A stretch of 64,000 bases of DNA from Aselliscus stoliczkanus. Lineage: Eukaryota > Chordata > Mammalia > Chiroptera > Hipposideridae. Both the position numbers and the translations under genes were made by a program. Below the pieces are notes generated by a model that saw only the letters and a program-made list of their open reading frames with translations, ran no database searches and was not told the origin of the DNA. Shown piece after piece: positions 13,287-24,330 of this stretch. Within the stretch, counting starts at the first letter, position 1; every line of letters begins with the position of its first letter. The DNA lies in the NCBI GenBank assembly GCA_033961575.1, contig CM066728.1:101198852-101262851 (forward strand). Direction: 5' to 3'.

Positions 13287-13458
13287 TTTTTTTCAATTAA
13301 ACTTTATTGGGGTGACAATTGTTAGTAAAGTTACAGTTAGTAAAGTTACATAGGTTTCAAGTGTACAATTCTGTGATACATCATCTACCTATCACATTGT
13401 ATGTTCAATACCCAGAGTCAGTTCTCCTTCCATCACCATGTATTTGATGCCTTTTACC
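13287..13458 (-). mobile_element. 5'-truncated L1 3' end
   Basis: A T-run (the A-tail in antisense) leads into caattaaactttattggggtgac and then a 3'UTR-like segment ending at ccatcaccatgtatttgatgcc. The same 3' end recurs at 51.86 kb (minus), and at 23.9 and 51.0 kb (plus). Flanks ctttacttt at 13278-13286 and 13459-13467 look like a 9-bp target duplication. Confidence 0.7.
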
Positions 13459-13697
13459 CTTTACTTTCAAGCCATCCTAAAATTGCTTTGAGAAGTAAAA
13501 AGATGCAAAAGAATGGCTAGGATTACTGCAATTGATTCTGGCATAATATTTTCATGGAACAGGCAGACTTGAAATGAACATAGACTTTTAGAATGAATTA
13601 GTGTCAGACAGTTTTACAATGATAACTAGTACTATCACAGGCAGAGAACAGGATGGACATGAGTTATATATTTTTATTCTCGCAGAAAGCCTATATA

Positions 13698-13779
13698 TTG
13701 GGTTGTTGGAAAAGTCATGACATATTTTTTTCTATGTTTTTCATTGCAAAAATGAGTCATGACTTTTCCAACAACCCAA
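13698..13779. mobile_element. 82-bp palindromic mariner-type MITE, copy 1
   Basis: The element begins ttgggttgttgg, ends ccaacaacccaa, and is flanked by the dinucleotide TA on both sides, the target duplication of Tc1/mariner transposition. The outer 24 bp are perfect inverted repeats, and the arms continue with few mismatches to a short loop, so a transcript would fold into a long hairpin. It resembles MADE1 in size and architecture but has a different terminal sequence. A second copy lies at 20912-20992. It has no coding capacity and would depend on a transposase supplied elsewhere. The mariner fossil at 1.2 kb does not show these ends. Confidence 0.9.
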
Positions 13780-13781
13780 TA

Positions 13782-14696
13782 GTACAGAAATCCACATTCA
13801 ACCAGGTGGTGAGTTGTTAGCATGGAATTTAAATGTAGATTCAGATTTAGGTTAAACATAATCTACAAAACAGACCAATTCACTGAATTTATATAAAGAA
13901 TCATCTTAACTTTGAATAAAAATCAAGCTTTACTTTTTGTGTTTCTATTATTAAGCATCCATGACAGATCTTCTGACTGACACATTCTTTGTTTAGGTGT
14001 CTAAATATTTCAAAGTAAACTTTCTCCAACAGCCATACAAGGATATATTTCTAGAATGTGCCAAATCTCTATGGGTATACTTAAATTTGCATTTTATGTT
14101 TTATGCTAATCTAGCCACTGAAACAGATACTCCCATATCACAAAAACATATACCGAGTTCTTTTCAGCTAGACTACGACCTTAAAATTTAAATATTTTCA
14201 TCTTCTGTTGTATTCAATACAGCAAGCATTGTTTGCAATGAAGGCTGAACAACTTCAAAGTTAATAATTGACAATAGTTCAAGTCCACAAGAAATGGCCG
14301 ATCTGTAACCCACAGGTTAAAATTATCCCCAGCTATCTTGTTTGACTCACACAGGATTAAACAATGAGTAATAATTGGCTTTTATGCAATAAATATAAGA
14401 TATTTCAAGAAACAGCGTACCTTCTGGTGAGCTTGAAAATAGTAAGGTATCTGTTAACATCGATCTCATGTTCCCACTTGTGTTAGACACAAGTATTGGC
14501 TGTTAGAACTGAGTATTGCTGTCCCATTTATGTGATTATGTCTTCAGTTTTCATTTTATGGATTGTTTCATTAACTTATCCTATAAACATTTGGAATGAT
14601 GATCTATAAAATAAGTTTTTGAAACACCTAACTTATATAGCATACTTGAGTTTAAGCATGCTACACTAAAAGCAAATTAGTATTGCTAAATAATAC
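13782..14696. other. no recognisable feature
   Basis: AT-rich DNA. The only open frames are about 60 codons and carry no known motif. Confidence 0.45.
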
Positions 14697-14712
14697 CATC
14701 CACTTATTTTTA

Positions 14713-14714
14713 TT

Positions 14715-14745
<31 letters not shown>

Positions 14746-14850
14746 TTATTTTTTTGAGGGCAGTGTCACTGACCCTCATATGTGGGACCTGAACCAGGGC
14801 TGCTGGCTTCCCAAGCCAGAGCTTAACAACTGTGCCACTGAGCCGGTGCC
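14713..14850 (-). mobile_element. tRNA-derived SINE with (TTTA)n tail, antisense
   Basis: Read on the minus strand, the element starts with the ggcaccggctcagtggc-type head and carries a box-B-like region. It ends with gagggtcagtgacactgccc and a (TAAA)n tail, seen here as tttatttattt. Flanks catccacttattttta (14697-14712) and catccatttattttta (14851-14866) form a 16-bp target duplication with one mismatch. Same family as copies at 20.1, 22.3, 38.1, 45.7, 51.2 and 51.7 kb. Confidence 0.9.
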
Positions 14851-14866
14851 CATCCATTTATTTTTA

Positions 14867-15115
14867 AAATGTGTTTTATTTTATTGGTTTTTAGAGTTTT
14901 GTTTGATATTAATATATTCCTGCTTTTGGAGGGAAATAATTCATGCCTTCTTTCAGCCTGTGGATATTTACTAAATTCAAAGTGGGTTTCTTGTAAACAG
15001 CATATACTTGAGCCATGTTTTGTTTTGTTTTTTTAAAACCACTTTGCCAATCTTTGTTATTCAGGTAGTATATTTACACCATTTACATTTAAGGTAATTA
15101 TTGCTGTTAGGGCTT
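14867..15115 (-). mobile_element. ancient L1 ORF2 5' (endonuclease-region) fragment, antisense
   Basis: The phrases aaagtgggtttcttgtaaacagc, ccactttgccaatctttg and accatttacatttaaggtaatt are the reverse complement of the L1 endonuclease region. The reading frame is destroyed. Confidence 0.65.
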
Positions 15116-15913
15116 AACATACCTAACATACAATATTATATTAGTTTCAAGGGTATGCCATAGCTATTCAATATTTATATACCTAAAGAAGTGATCACCA
15201 TGATAAGTCCAGCAACCATCTGACACCATAACATGCTATCACAATATTATTGACTATATTCCTCATGCTGTACATTGATCCCCATGACTTATTTGTTTTC
15301 TACCTGGAAATTTGGATCTCTTATTCCCCTTCTCCTTTTTCCCTCTTTTTAAATTTATTAATTACAGTTGGCATTCAATATTATTTTATATTAATTTCAA
15401 GTGTACAGTGTAGTGGTTAGATAGTTATATAATTTAAGAACTTATTCCCCTGAATAGTCTAGTACTCACCTAGCACTTAACATAGTCATTACCTTATAAT
15501 TGATTATATTCCCTATGCTTTACATCCCCATGACTATTTTGTAACTACCAATTGGTACTTTTTCATCTCTTCACCTTTTTCACCCTTTCCCCAACTCTCT
15601 CCCATCACCCCAACAAATCTAGTACCCTTCTGCCACCATACATAGATATTACAATATTACTGACTATATTTCTTATGCTATACCCTACACCCCCATCACT
15701 GCTTCGTATGAACAAATTTGTACTTCATAGTCCCTTCCCCTTTGTTTCACCCACAGCCCCAACCTCCCTCCCATCTGGCAACCATCAAAATATTTTCTAT
15801 ATCTATGAGTTTGTTTGTTTTGTTTGTTAATTTTGTTCTTAGATTCCACAAATCAGCAAAACCACATTGCATCTGTTTTTCTCTGTCTGATATATGCCAC
15901 TCAGCACAATACC
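15116..15913 (-). mobile_element. two old L1 3' ends in tandem, antisense
   Basis: Two similar blocks (about 15116-15350 and 15351-15913) each begin with an 'attatattagtttcaag.gtac'-type start and include 'actatattcc..atgctgtacat'. This is the layout of L1 3'UTRs on the minus strand. The second runs into the beginning of the ORF2 end (agattccacaaatcagcaaa, then ctctgtctgatatatgccac) and stops abruptly at about 15913. They could be two separate insertions or a partial duplication. Confidence 0.6.
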
Positions 15914-17100
15914 CTCCACAGCCACTGCCTGTGACTACCTGGAGGCTACCTGGTAGGAACTGCAAAATGATCCACAGATGTTCGCTGCCTGTGCTAAACC
16001 TGGAGGTGCATGGGAGAGGCCACACTGCAAACCAAGAGCATCTACCACCTGTACCAGGCCTGGGGTAGCTCCACAAAAAGCCAGGACACCCCAAGACCTG
16101 CTGTCACCTGCCAGCCCCCTTAAGGTTCACCCACTGATAAAGCTTCATGTGGTATGTGAGTTAAGTGAGGCAGGGTCTTAGGGAGTCACTAGAGCGGGAA
16201 GAGTTGTGGTCACCAGGTTAATGTAAACTAGGGTTTGGTGACAGTGCTGAGCCTGGAGCTACTCAGCAAAAGTTCAGAGAACACTGAGGCCAGTTGCAGC
16301 TGACCCGGGGGGCCATGGACTTTGATAGTTTTCCTAGAAAGAGTGTAATGAAAACCGGCTGGCTGCTTGGGGAGAAAGTATCTCTGGCAGAGCTCAAGTT
16401 GGGTGCGGTGGGGTCCCAGCTGAGTCAGCAGGGCAGAGCAGCAGAGCTCACCAGGCCAATCAGGTTCAGATTTGGCCTGTGGGGGTGGGCTCAACACAGG
16501 AAAGATGGCGCCCACCCGCCGTCTGCACAAGAGAACTGCTCACCAGGAAAATACTATTGTCCAGTCCTCCTCCTGAACCCACACACCTCAGTCTACCTGC
16601 CATATGCCTCCAAGGCCCCAAGTGACCATCCCTCCACTGGAGCCCAAGGTGAGTGCCTGTGAGTAAGTGAGTCTGCTGCAAGCTGTTTAAGAGGATGTCT
16701 GGGTTTCTGGCAGCCTTTCGTCCCTCTCAAATGGTTGGAATCCACACTGTTTTTAACAGCCAGATGTTGTGGGGGCTCCTCTTCCCAGAACCAGTACTCC
16801 AGGCTGGGGAGCCTGGTGTGGGGTGCTGGGGTCCCTCGACTCTCCAGGGGGAACCTCCATGGCTAAAGGTATCCCTCCTGATTCTCAGCCACCACAGAGA
16901 GGTTTGGGGCCGGTTCCATGTCTCCACCCCTCTTACCAGTCCTGATGTGGCTTCTTTATATTTTTAGTTATAGGACTTCTGTTCGGCTAGACTTCGGGTG
17001 GCTTTCCAGGTTGATTGTTCTATAATTTAGTTGTAATTTTAATGTGTTATTGGAGGAACACAAGCATTGTGTCTACTCCATTTTGAATCTCTCCCCACTG
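15914..17100 (-). mobile_element. L1 5'UTR, antisense, GC-rich
   Basis: This block is noticeably more GC-rich than its surroundings and contains gatggcgcccac. It ends with ggttgattgttctataattt, a segment I associate with L1 5' regions. It sits against the L1 3' piece on its left with the coding part missing, which suggests an internal deletion. Open frames of 90-122 codons here (for example 16294-16662, plus) follow GC content and match no protein I know. Confidence 0.5.
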
Positions 17101-17702
17101 TTTGTTTGTATTTTTTAAAACATTGCGTTTTCTGGTTCTATAATTTTTAATTTTTATAACCTCTATACCTTTCCTGGAGTTTCTAGATGTTTTCTTTCCC
17201 CCCATTTGTTTCAAGAGAATTTGTAACTGTTTTTTGAATCATTTTTAGCTGCTTTAACATCCTGGGCAAATAATTCTAACATCTGATTCATCCCAATGTG
17301 GGCAGGAGTTGGTTGTCTTTTTTTAAATTTAAGTTGAGACTTTCCTAGTTTTTGGCAGAATGGGTGATTTTAAATTATATCTTGCAACTAGATAGCTGTT
17401 ATTTAAGAGGTTTGGGTCCTATTTATTTTATTATCATTTTTTTTACAAATTTTAGCAGGCATTCACCCTGTTCAGTTTTATTATGCAGGTCATGGCCTGC
17501 TTTTGTGGGCTGCTGTGAAAATGACAATCAATTTTCAGAATCTTCAGGGTATTATTTTAGTCAGTTTGGTTTATCTCTTGCAGCTGATTCTTTTTCATCT
17601 TGCTTCAGAATGTGGGTGAAGCTGCTCCAAGATAAACCAATCATTGCCTGTATGTGGGTAAGAGTCTCCAACTCACAAAAATGAGAGTGCTTCCCTAGAA
17701 GG
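17101..17702 (-). mobile_element. older L1 5' region, antisense
   Basis: Segments such as taattctaacatctgattcatcc and tttagcaggcattcaccctgttcag fit the 5' region of an ancient L1M-type element in reverse complement. The fragment is disrupted further right by a microsatellite and an LTR. Confidence 0.55.
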
Positions 17703-17739
<37 letters not shown>

Positions 17740-17740
17740 C
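17703..17740. repeat. (GATT)n microsatellite
   Basis: About nine tandem GATT/TGAT units, uninterrupted. Confidence 0.95.
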
Positions 17741-17839
17741 TTATAGCAGAATACCCCCTGCCAATGGGGGACAAAGAGCTCATTATGAGCTGGACACTTG
17801 TAGAAGTTGGGTCACACCAGTGCCCTGGCTGCACAGTGT

Positions 17840-18419
17840 TGTTACTGGGAGTGGTGTTTTCCTCGTTCTTGTCTTCTTGAAGGAAAGAATTCAGTTAAGA
17901 GACAGAATTAAGTGAGTTGCAGAAAAGCAAAGTTTTATAAGTAAGAAAGTATACTCCGAGACATGGAGCAGGATGACCCAAGGAAGAGAAACAGCCTCTC
18001 CTTACACTGTGTGAGGGGTTTATTTCTATGGGTAGAATGGTCTCCCACTGTCTCTCTGCTGAGGTGTCCTATCCTCCCTTCTGGTTCCCGAGGTTGTTTC
18101 TCAGGGACTAAGCATGAACCTGTCAATTTCCCCCACTTAATTGGAGAAGCTCATTAATAATTTTAAAAATTTTTAAAAAAACGTCCAGAGAAACAAGATG
18201 TCTATTTTGATAAGCGGATGGTTTCCTTCCCTCCAGCATTTTTCTTCCTTGTAAGGACATAGCTTGCTCTCAATATCATGCTGAGCAAGCAAATTGTTTG
18301 AGCCCCAAGTGAAAGCAGCTGCCAGGGGCCTTGACTCAAGTAGGAGCAGCTGGCAAAGGCCTCCTACCCAGGAACAGTCCCTCTTTCTGCTCATTTCTAC
18401 TTTTCCACCTGCCCTATCA
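17840..18419 (-). mobile_element. solo LTR, class I ERV-like, copy 1
   Basis: A 580-bp block bounded by tgttac on the left and cctatca on the right, i.e. TG...CA when read on the minus strand. It aligns along its length with 46796-47340. Shared landmarks are cagcctctccttacactgtg, then gtgaggggtttat, gctgaggtgtcc and ctgctgagcaag...agc. In LTR sense the copy at 46.8 kb has an AATAAA signal followed by a short U5. The U5 ending in a cttgactgaatt-type motif suggests a gammaretrovirus-like LTR. No internal proviral region or polypurine tract is visible, so a solo LTR is most likely. The flanking four bases do not match (gtgt, gcat). Confidence 0.65.
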
Positions 18420-18870
18420 GCATCAGTGTTGTGTCACAAGGTAGTCTCAAGTGTGATGGGGAAGAAGAGGGCTTCTCCTGGCTACTTACGGTCCGCAAAG
18501 CATCCCAGGGGTCCTCCTTACTCATTCTGCCAGGCTTGCCTATCGTCACGACACTCATTCATTTTAGCAGATGTGACTCTGTTGGGGCCATATTCTGTTA
18601 CTAAGCTGGGTAGCCGAAATGCCAGGCCTTGCCATCTTGTTCCATTGGCGATACTAACCTTCAGAATGTAGGAAAAGCCTTTAAGATGTCTTTCCACTAT
18701 GTTGTTCCTCCAGTCTTTGGGGCCCTCAGGAATTTGCCATTTTCTTTCCATTTTTTGGAGTTTTCTTTTAGTTGCCTGTCACATTATTTCTAGAGATTAT
18801 ACTTTTATTTAGAGAAGAAGAGCAGGGAGAGAGTAGTCTATGCCGTCTTGCATGGACCTAATGTAACTTT
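18420..18870 (-). mobile_element. probable 5' end of old L1 plus unassigned sequence
   Basis: The right part (about 18740-18860) has tatgccgtcttgcatgg, like the 'ccatcttg' start of L1 5'UTRs in reverse complement. This suggests the LTR at 17840-18419 landed inside that 5'UTR. The left part (18420-18740) is unassigned. Confidence 0.35.
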
Positions 18871-20074
18871 GAATATCATTTGCACACAAGATACCTTTTA
18901 TCTTTTTTTCTTTTGTTTGTTCAATTGCTTATTTTAAAAATTGTTTTATGGGAGCTACACTTGTAGTCATAATTGGTTTATATCAATTATAGATTTAAAT
19001 ATTTTTAACAATATTTAAATTGATACTAGATACCTATAACATTTTTGGGGTGTTTTTAAAATTCTTGTTTTGGTTACTTTGAATTTTTAAAAACAATTAA
19101 TCTATGACTTCAATATGAGAAACATTACATTAAATACAGTAGATATATTAAAAACTTGGCTTTCTCAATATATTAAATCATATTACAGTAAGATTTTGCT
19201 GACCTAGGAGACATTTGATCTACTTTAGGTGACTTAACATTACTTCTCAGTTCTATCATGCATATATTTTACAGTTGAACTCTCAAAAATCAATAATACT
19301 TTCTTCATTTCAATTGTCTTTTAACTTGTATTACTGGAACCATCTATTAGACATAATGTCATGTTTAATCTTAATGAACACTCTGTGTAATAGTTTATGT
19401 TATCCATTTTTCACAGAAGTTCAAAAAGGTTAAATAACTTCTCTCTGGTTAAACAGAGATTGATGCACATTTCTTTTATTTTAATCCTCTTACTTTTTCC
19501 ATGATACACTTTTGTAAATAAGCTTGTATAGGAAATTTTAAACTTGATGATTATCTCATCTTGAGAGACTTGGAAAGGGGAATAAATATAAATTTTGGTT
19601 GTAAATACCTATAACTATGATTTTTTAAAAAGCAGTCAACAGATGCCAACTATATTTTGCTTCTTGGTATTAGCAATCATTCCTCTTTAGTAAGGTAACA
19701 GAAAAGTAAGCAGTATAGAAAGTTTTCTCCTCAATTATATGATATTGCTTCTTATCTTCAGAGATATAAGAAGCTAACGGTAATTACTGATTGACAGCAA
19801 TTTTAATGGAAGCTCTTCCTACCTCCTTCAGTTTAACCAAATCTTAGATTAGCTGATGCTTTCTGTGGCCTCAATATTACTGGGCTCCTCGGGAATAATT
19901 TTTCCTCTGATACACCTATGTTTTTTCTTCACTAGTTACATGTTTGTCAACATTCAGTTGTGTTTGTTCCCAAACCTGGCTATGCAAGTTACATGTTTTA
20001 TTGCCATTTCATATTTTAATTAAATTGTAGCAAACACGTGATGGATGTGTACTAATAGAGTATTTAGTCTCTTT
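18871..20074. other. AT-rich DNA with a MIR-like remnant at ~19370-19500
   Basis: The series ttatccatttttcacagaag, then aggttaaataacttc and ttaaacagagattg follows the core of a MIR SINE on the plus strand (tRNA-related, ancient and inactive). The remainder shows nothing I can name. Confidence 0.5.
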
Positions 20075-20087
20075 AAAAATGAATTTA

Positions 20088-20211
20088 GGGCCGGCTGAGT
20101 GGCGCGGTGGTTGAGCACTGGCTTTGGAAGCCAATGGCCCCGGTTTGGGTCCCACATTGAGAGGGCCAGTGACACTGACCTCAAAAAAAAAAAAAAAAAA
20201 AGGAAAAAGAA
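20088..20211 (+). mobile_element. tRNA-derived SINE, short type, poly-A tail
   Basis: It begins gggccggctgagtggcgcgg, carries ggtttgggtcccac at the box-B position, and ends gagggccagtgacactgacc followed by an A-tail. A 13-bp target duplication, aaaaatgaattta, lies at 20075-20087 and 20212-20224. The short intact flanks indicate a fairly young insertion. Confidence 0.92.
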
Positions 20212-20292
20212 AAAAATGAATTTAATTCTGTGTAAATGTTTATAAATGTAGTCAATAAAATTACTACTAAATTAGGTATCTGTAAGATATAA

Positions 20293-20443
20293 GGGCCGGC
20301 TGAATGGCTCAGTTGGTTAAGAGCTCGCTCAAGAGTGCGAGCTGACCTCTGAGCAACTGCAGTTTGATGCCCAGCCCGAGCTGAGCCGCTGCTGAGCTTC
20401 CAACCAGTGGTAGAATGGCTCAGCTAAAAAAAAAAAAAAAAAA
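20293..20443 (+). mobile_element. tRNA-derived SINE, second type
   Basis: It starts gggccggctgaatggctcag and has the gttggttaagagctcgctca block. The body differs from the short type, with agcccgagctgagccgctgctg, and it ends aatggctcagct and a run of A. A second copy of this type is at 50609-50780. No clean target duplication was found. Confidence 0.88.
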
Positions 20444-20584
20444 GAAAGTACAGGCATCTTTGCTTATTATCTAATGAATTCTCTATTCCTCAAATCTCAA
20501 ATATGTATGAGCCTTCAGTGTCCCACTGTGACCTTTACAAATCCCAGTTTCCCTGTGGCCAACTCTGTCAAAAAGTTAATTTTC

Positions 20585-20771
20585 ACCAGCTGTAATTGAA
20601 TATATATAGATAGTCACGGGATGTGGATTATACTGTGGAAGGGAGTCAGAGGAAGTGTAATAATAGATATATATGATATGGGGGGGAGGTTGTCACTTTG
20701 AGGGGTAAAAGGTATAACTATTGCACTGTGTTGTACACCTGAAACTAATTAAATATAAATAAATTTTTTTT
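20585..20771 (+). mobile_element. 5'-truncated L1 3'UTR, sense
   Basis: This is the 3' tail of the same L1 family as the 26.9-kb copy (gtcacgggatgtggattata, then tgcactgtgttgtacacctg). It is flanked by the 15-bp duplication aaaaagttaattttc at 20570-20584 and 20772-20786. About 187 bp was copied before priming stopped. Confidence 0.92.
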
Positions 20772-20911
20772 AAAAAGTTAATTTTCGTTCTCCAAACACC
20801 TTTCCACATCTTAATAAATGAATCGTTACCAGGTATTTCTTTAGTCTCTATTCTTTCTATTATCTCTCAGGTAGAAGGGGATCTGCCTTTTTTCCTAGCG
20901 AGGCTTAACTA

Positions 20912-20992
20912 TTGGGTTGTCAGAAAATTCATGACATATTTTTTCTATGTTTTTCGTTGCAAAAATGTGTCATGACTTTTCCGACAACCCAA
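20912..20992. mobile_element. 81-bp palindromic mariner-type MITE, copy 2
   Basis: Same architecture as copy 1 at 13.7 kb: ttgggttgtcag at the left, gacaacccaa at the right, TA on both sides. The arms differ by a few substitutions, for example cag versus cgg near the tip, so the hairpin is slightly less perfect. The internal part is almost the same as copy 1. Confidence 0.9.
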
Positions 20993-20994
20993 TA

Positions 20995-22285
20995 CAAACA
21001 AAATTTCAACGTTAGATCACTTGTAAGAGTTCATGGACATTTCAAATCTAACAAATAAATCAAATATGCATATAAGTGCCTCTTATATAAAACAAATTCT
21101 GGAAACAAACAAACAAACAAACAAAACACAGGCTTCAGATTTAAAACAGTTTATGGTTTACCAGATAATAACTTTACTACTTTTTCTCCTACTGGTTTCA
21201 GTACACTCAGAGGATCAAATCTTCATATAGGATAGATAATAGCTGAAAAATATCACTCTATAATTAGAAGTGTGCAACAGATTATAAAACATAATATAAC
21301 AAAGAAATTGTGAAATTAACTGACTATGAGGAACAATAGTTTTCCTCATTTTCATAAATCCCCTGTTAATTTGGCTTCTTAAATTGCTGATGGGGATATG
21401 TGAAGATATCTCCATACAAAGAATCTATCCTAATCAGCTAAAGGATAACGCCAGAGTCACTGCTCTGGAACATCAGCCATAGACCCTCACAAGTACTTTC
21501 TTTCATTTCTCAGCCTACAGGCTTTAGTGAACTCCTTCCAATCAGCACTAAGAGAGATAAGGACAAAAAGAAGCATGTTCTCACATTCATCGTAGACTAA
21601 AATCAATCTGTCAGTCAGAACCCTCCTTAAGTTCACTCTACCTTACCCTTCCTTGTTTCCCTATATTCCAGTCATTCATCTTTAGTTTCATTCATTCCAG
21701 ATGAGGATTTCATAAATTCTCAATTTCATACCCATGCTCACCTGTCTCTTACCTTTTAACAATCACGTGCCATGTAGCTCGTTCATATCTTCACACTGAT
21801 TGACTTACCCTACAAGTACTCTGAATGCTCATTGTGTGGTAGACACTCTTCCAACCAGAGAAAAGAATGAAGATCAAAACCAACCTTTCTTGCTCTCCAG
21901 GCTGTGAATAAAAATAACAAAAAAACATATCAGGAGTTAACTGATATGTAGGGACTTAAAATAGAGCAGGGGGTAAAAGCAGCAAGGAGGTTGATTTTTT
22001 ATTGTGAAGAACTAAGCGTCTTTCACATAAATTTGCTAGATCAAATACAGGATGCTCAGCTGAATTTGAGTTTTAGGTCAACAGAGTTTTTAATATGAGT
22101 ATGTCCCACATATGGCATGGGACATACTTGTACTGAAAATATTTGTTCTTTATCTGAAATTCAAATTTAACTAGGTATCCATTCTGTATTTTTTTTAGAT
22201 TTGACAAACTTATTTTCACATGATCTCTTTAATCTTGTATTTTTCAAGAAATAGTATTAACCTATGTGCTAAAGTTTTACATTTT
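20995..22285. other. no recognisable feature
   Basis: AT-rich DNA with a short (CAAA)n at about 21105-21124. No supportable gene. Confidence 0.45.
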
Positions 22286-22296
22286 TCTCTATTATA

Positions 22297-22302
22297 GATT
22301 TT

Positions 22303-22349
<47 letters not shown>

Positions 22350-22449
22350 TTTTTTTGATGGCAGTGTCACTGGCCCTCATATGTGGGACCGTACCGGGGC
22401 CGCTGGCTTCCCAAACCAGCGCTTAACCACCACGCCACTCGGCCGGCCC
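22297..22449 (-). mobile_element. tRNA-derived SINE with expanded (TTTA)n tail, antisense
   Basis: The left end is a long ttta array (the TAAA tail), followed by ggcagtgtcactggccctca and the tRNA-like head ending at the gccactcggccggcc motif. The 11-bp duplication tctctattata flanks it at 22286-22296 and 22450-22460. Confidence 0.93.
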
Positions 22450-22460
22450 TCTCTATTATA

Positions 22461-23780
22461 TTTTAACCTTTTTTTTGGGGGGGAGGGGTGGCTGGAACTA
22501 TGTTTTACTCATTTGTATACTCATCAGAGCGCACAGTATCTTAGTAATAACAGTAATCCAATAAATATTTGCTCATAAAAATGAGACAAAAAATACAACC
22601 AAAACAAGTTTAAATCATCCATATATTACAGATGTTTGTTTCAAATTCACAGAATCTGCTGAGAGTCCAGGGATGGAGCAGCTACCAGGTTCAAGCACTG
22701 AGGTGGGTGTCAGGACGGCTGTCGTAAGGCAGCTTAAAGTCACATTGAGGAGACAAAATGATTGTACCACAAGCAGTCAAGGGAAACAGAAAACAAGTTA
22801 TTATTAATGCAACAGTGGTTTGGTTATGTACTTGTAAAGGTGCTAAACCAGCACCCACACTGATTGTTTTCATTATGTTTCCACTACTTCCTACACCATA
22901 ACTTAGGACACTTCAGTTACTCTACCTGATCCTTAGATTAATAATTTTAACATAAATTACATGTTGAAGGAGTAACATTTACTAAATTTAATAAGCTACA
23001 TTGTTAACATTCATTTGGTTGGTTTTGTTTTGCCTTTTTTGGTGTAGATATTAGAAAATTCAAACTTAATATGATTTGTATTATATTTCATACTGGACAC
23101 CACTGTGTTACGAGTGTTGAAATTAATTCTGAATGAAAAAATCTGTTTTTATTTGTTCTTTTTAATACTTAGAATCTTTTTGTTATTGTTGTTGTATTCA
23201 CCTTGTTAAAGAAATAAAGCAGCAATAAATATAAGAGCTAATTATACCATAATGAATTTATTTTTAGAATGCATTTTTCATATTTATGCATAAATTACTA
23301 AAGTAATTTGAAATTTATTTCAATACAGTAATTTACTGAAAATGTAGCAAACTAATAAAAAACCAAAAAAACATGTATCAGCTATTTTAACTGTTCATGA
23401 TTTACGTTTTAGTAATATGTTCCTCTGAGAAAAACATTTACATAACAGTTTAAATTATTATGCTAAACTATGATGGACATTTATTCATGCTTTATTTATG
23501 ATGCAGTTGACACATAAACACTTTAAAATAAATTAAGAATCCTATTATTAATATTTCTCTTAGTTAATAGAAGCTTGCTTAATAATCTTTTTGACATTCC
23601 CCATGAAAATGGGGAGCATTCATTATTTAATAATTAGTGTGTATTAACAATTTCATTTTCTACAGACTAAGCCTCTACATGAATCTTGTGATAAAATCAC
23701 TAGATGCTTGCTATCTAGCAATTGTAGACTGTCTGTGTGACCACAATGCTAAGTATGAATGCATTTATACAAAGAGGATC
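22461..23780. other. AT-rich unique-looking DNA
   Basis: There is a G-run near 22485. Otherwise no gene, RNA or repeat can be supported. Confidence 0.45.
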
Positions 23781-23790
23781 AAGATTAAAT

Positions 23791-23944
23791 AAATGGGGTC
23801 AAATATATGATGATGGAAGAAGAACGGACTCTGGGTGGTGAACACACAATGTGATATATAGATGATGTATTACAGAATTGTGCACTTGAAACCTGTGTAA
23901 CTTTACTAACCATTGTCACCCCAATAAACTGTAATTTAAAAAAA
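23791..23944 (+). mobile_element. 5'-truncated L1 3' end, sense
   Basis: It ends accattgtcaccccaataaac and an A-run. It is flanked by aagattaaat at 23781-23790 and 23945-23954 (10-bp duplication). The 3' end matches the antisense copies at 13.3 and 51.9 kb. Confidence 0.85.
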
Positions 23945-24119
23945 AAGATTAAATCCATCGTGTCTCACTTTCCAATTCACTTTAGGCATTGGAAGAATTC
24001 AGAACTCATTGATTTCCCAGCATCCTTGTTGCTCTGTATATCTCACTGAATCAAAGCACAGAAGTTTAGCCCCACTGCAACAAAAGCGGTTAACATTTGT
24101 GCAAGCTTAGCATTTATTC

Positions 24120-24330
24120 ATAATTTTTTTCCTTTATGTAATTAATCATTTCATCTTCCCAACATTTCTATCAGAGGAGTACTATTATTATCATCACATT
24201 ATTGATAAGGAACTAAGGCACAAGAAGTTTTAATTAACCCCTGTTTTAAACTTAGAATTAACAGAAGTAGAGTTGGAATACTGGCAGTTTACTTAGTGCC
24301 TGTGATCTTAACCACTATGTGACACTGATT
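24120..24330 (+). mobile_element. MIR remnant
   Basis: The order tattattatcatcacattattgataaggaactaaggc (in pieces), then gcacaagaagttt, then gtgatcttaaccactatgtgacac follows the MIR consensus from core to tail. Ancient, inactive SINE. Confidence 0.7.

Noticed and set aside
15747..16662. Overlapping frames of 100-122 codons on both strands around 15.7-16.7 kb, suggesting a gene start
   Set aside because: The block fits an L1 5'UTR and 3' end in antisense. Frames occur on both strands as expected from raised GC content.
20293..20443. Possible functional tRNA gene (cagttggttaagagctcg with box-like motifs)
   Set aside because: The SINE heads do not fold into a full cloverleaf by eye and lead into SINE bodies and A-tails, so they are tRNA-derived SINEs.
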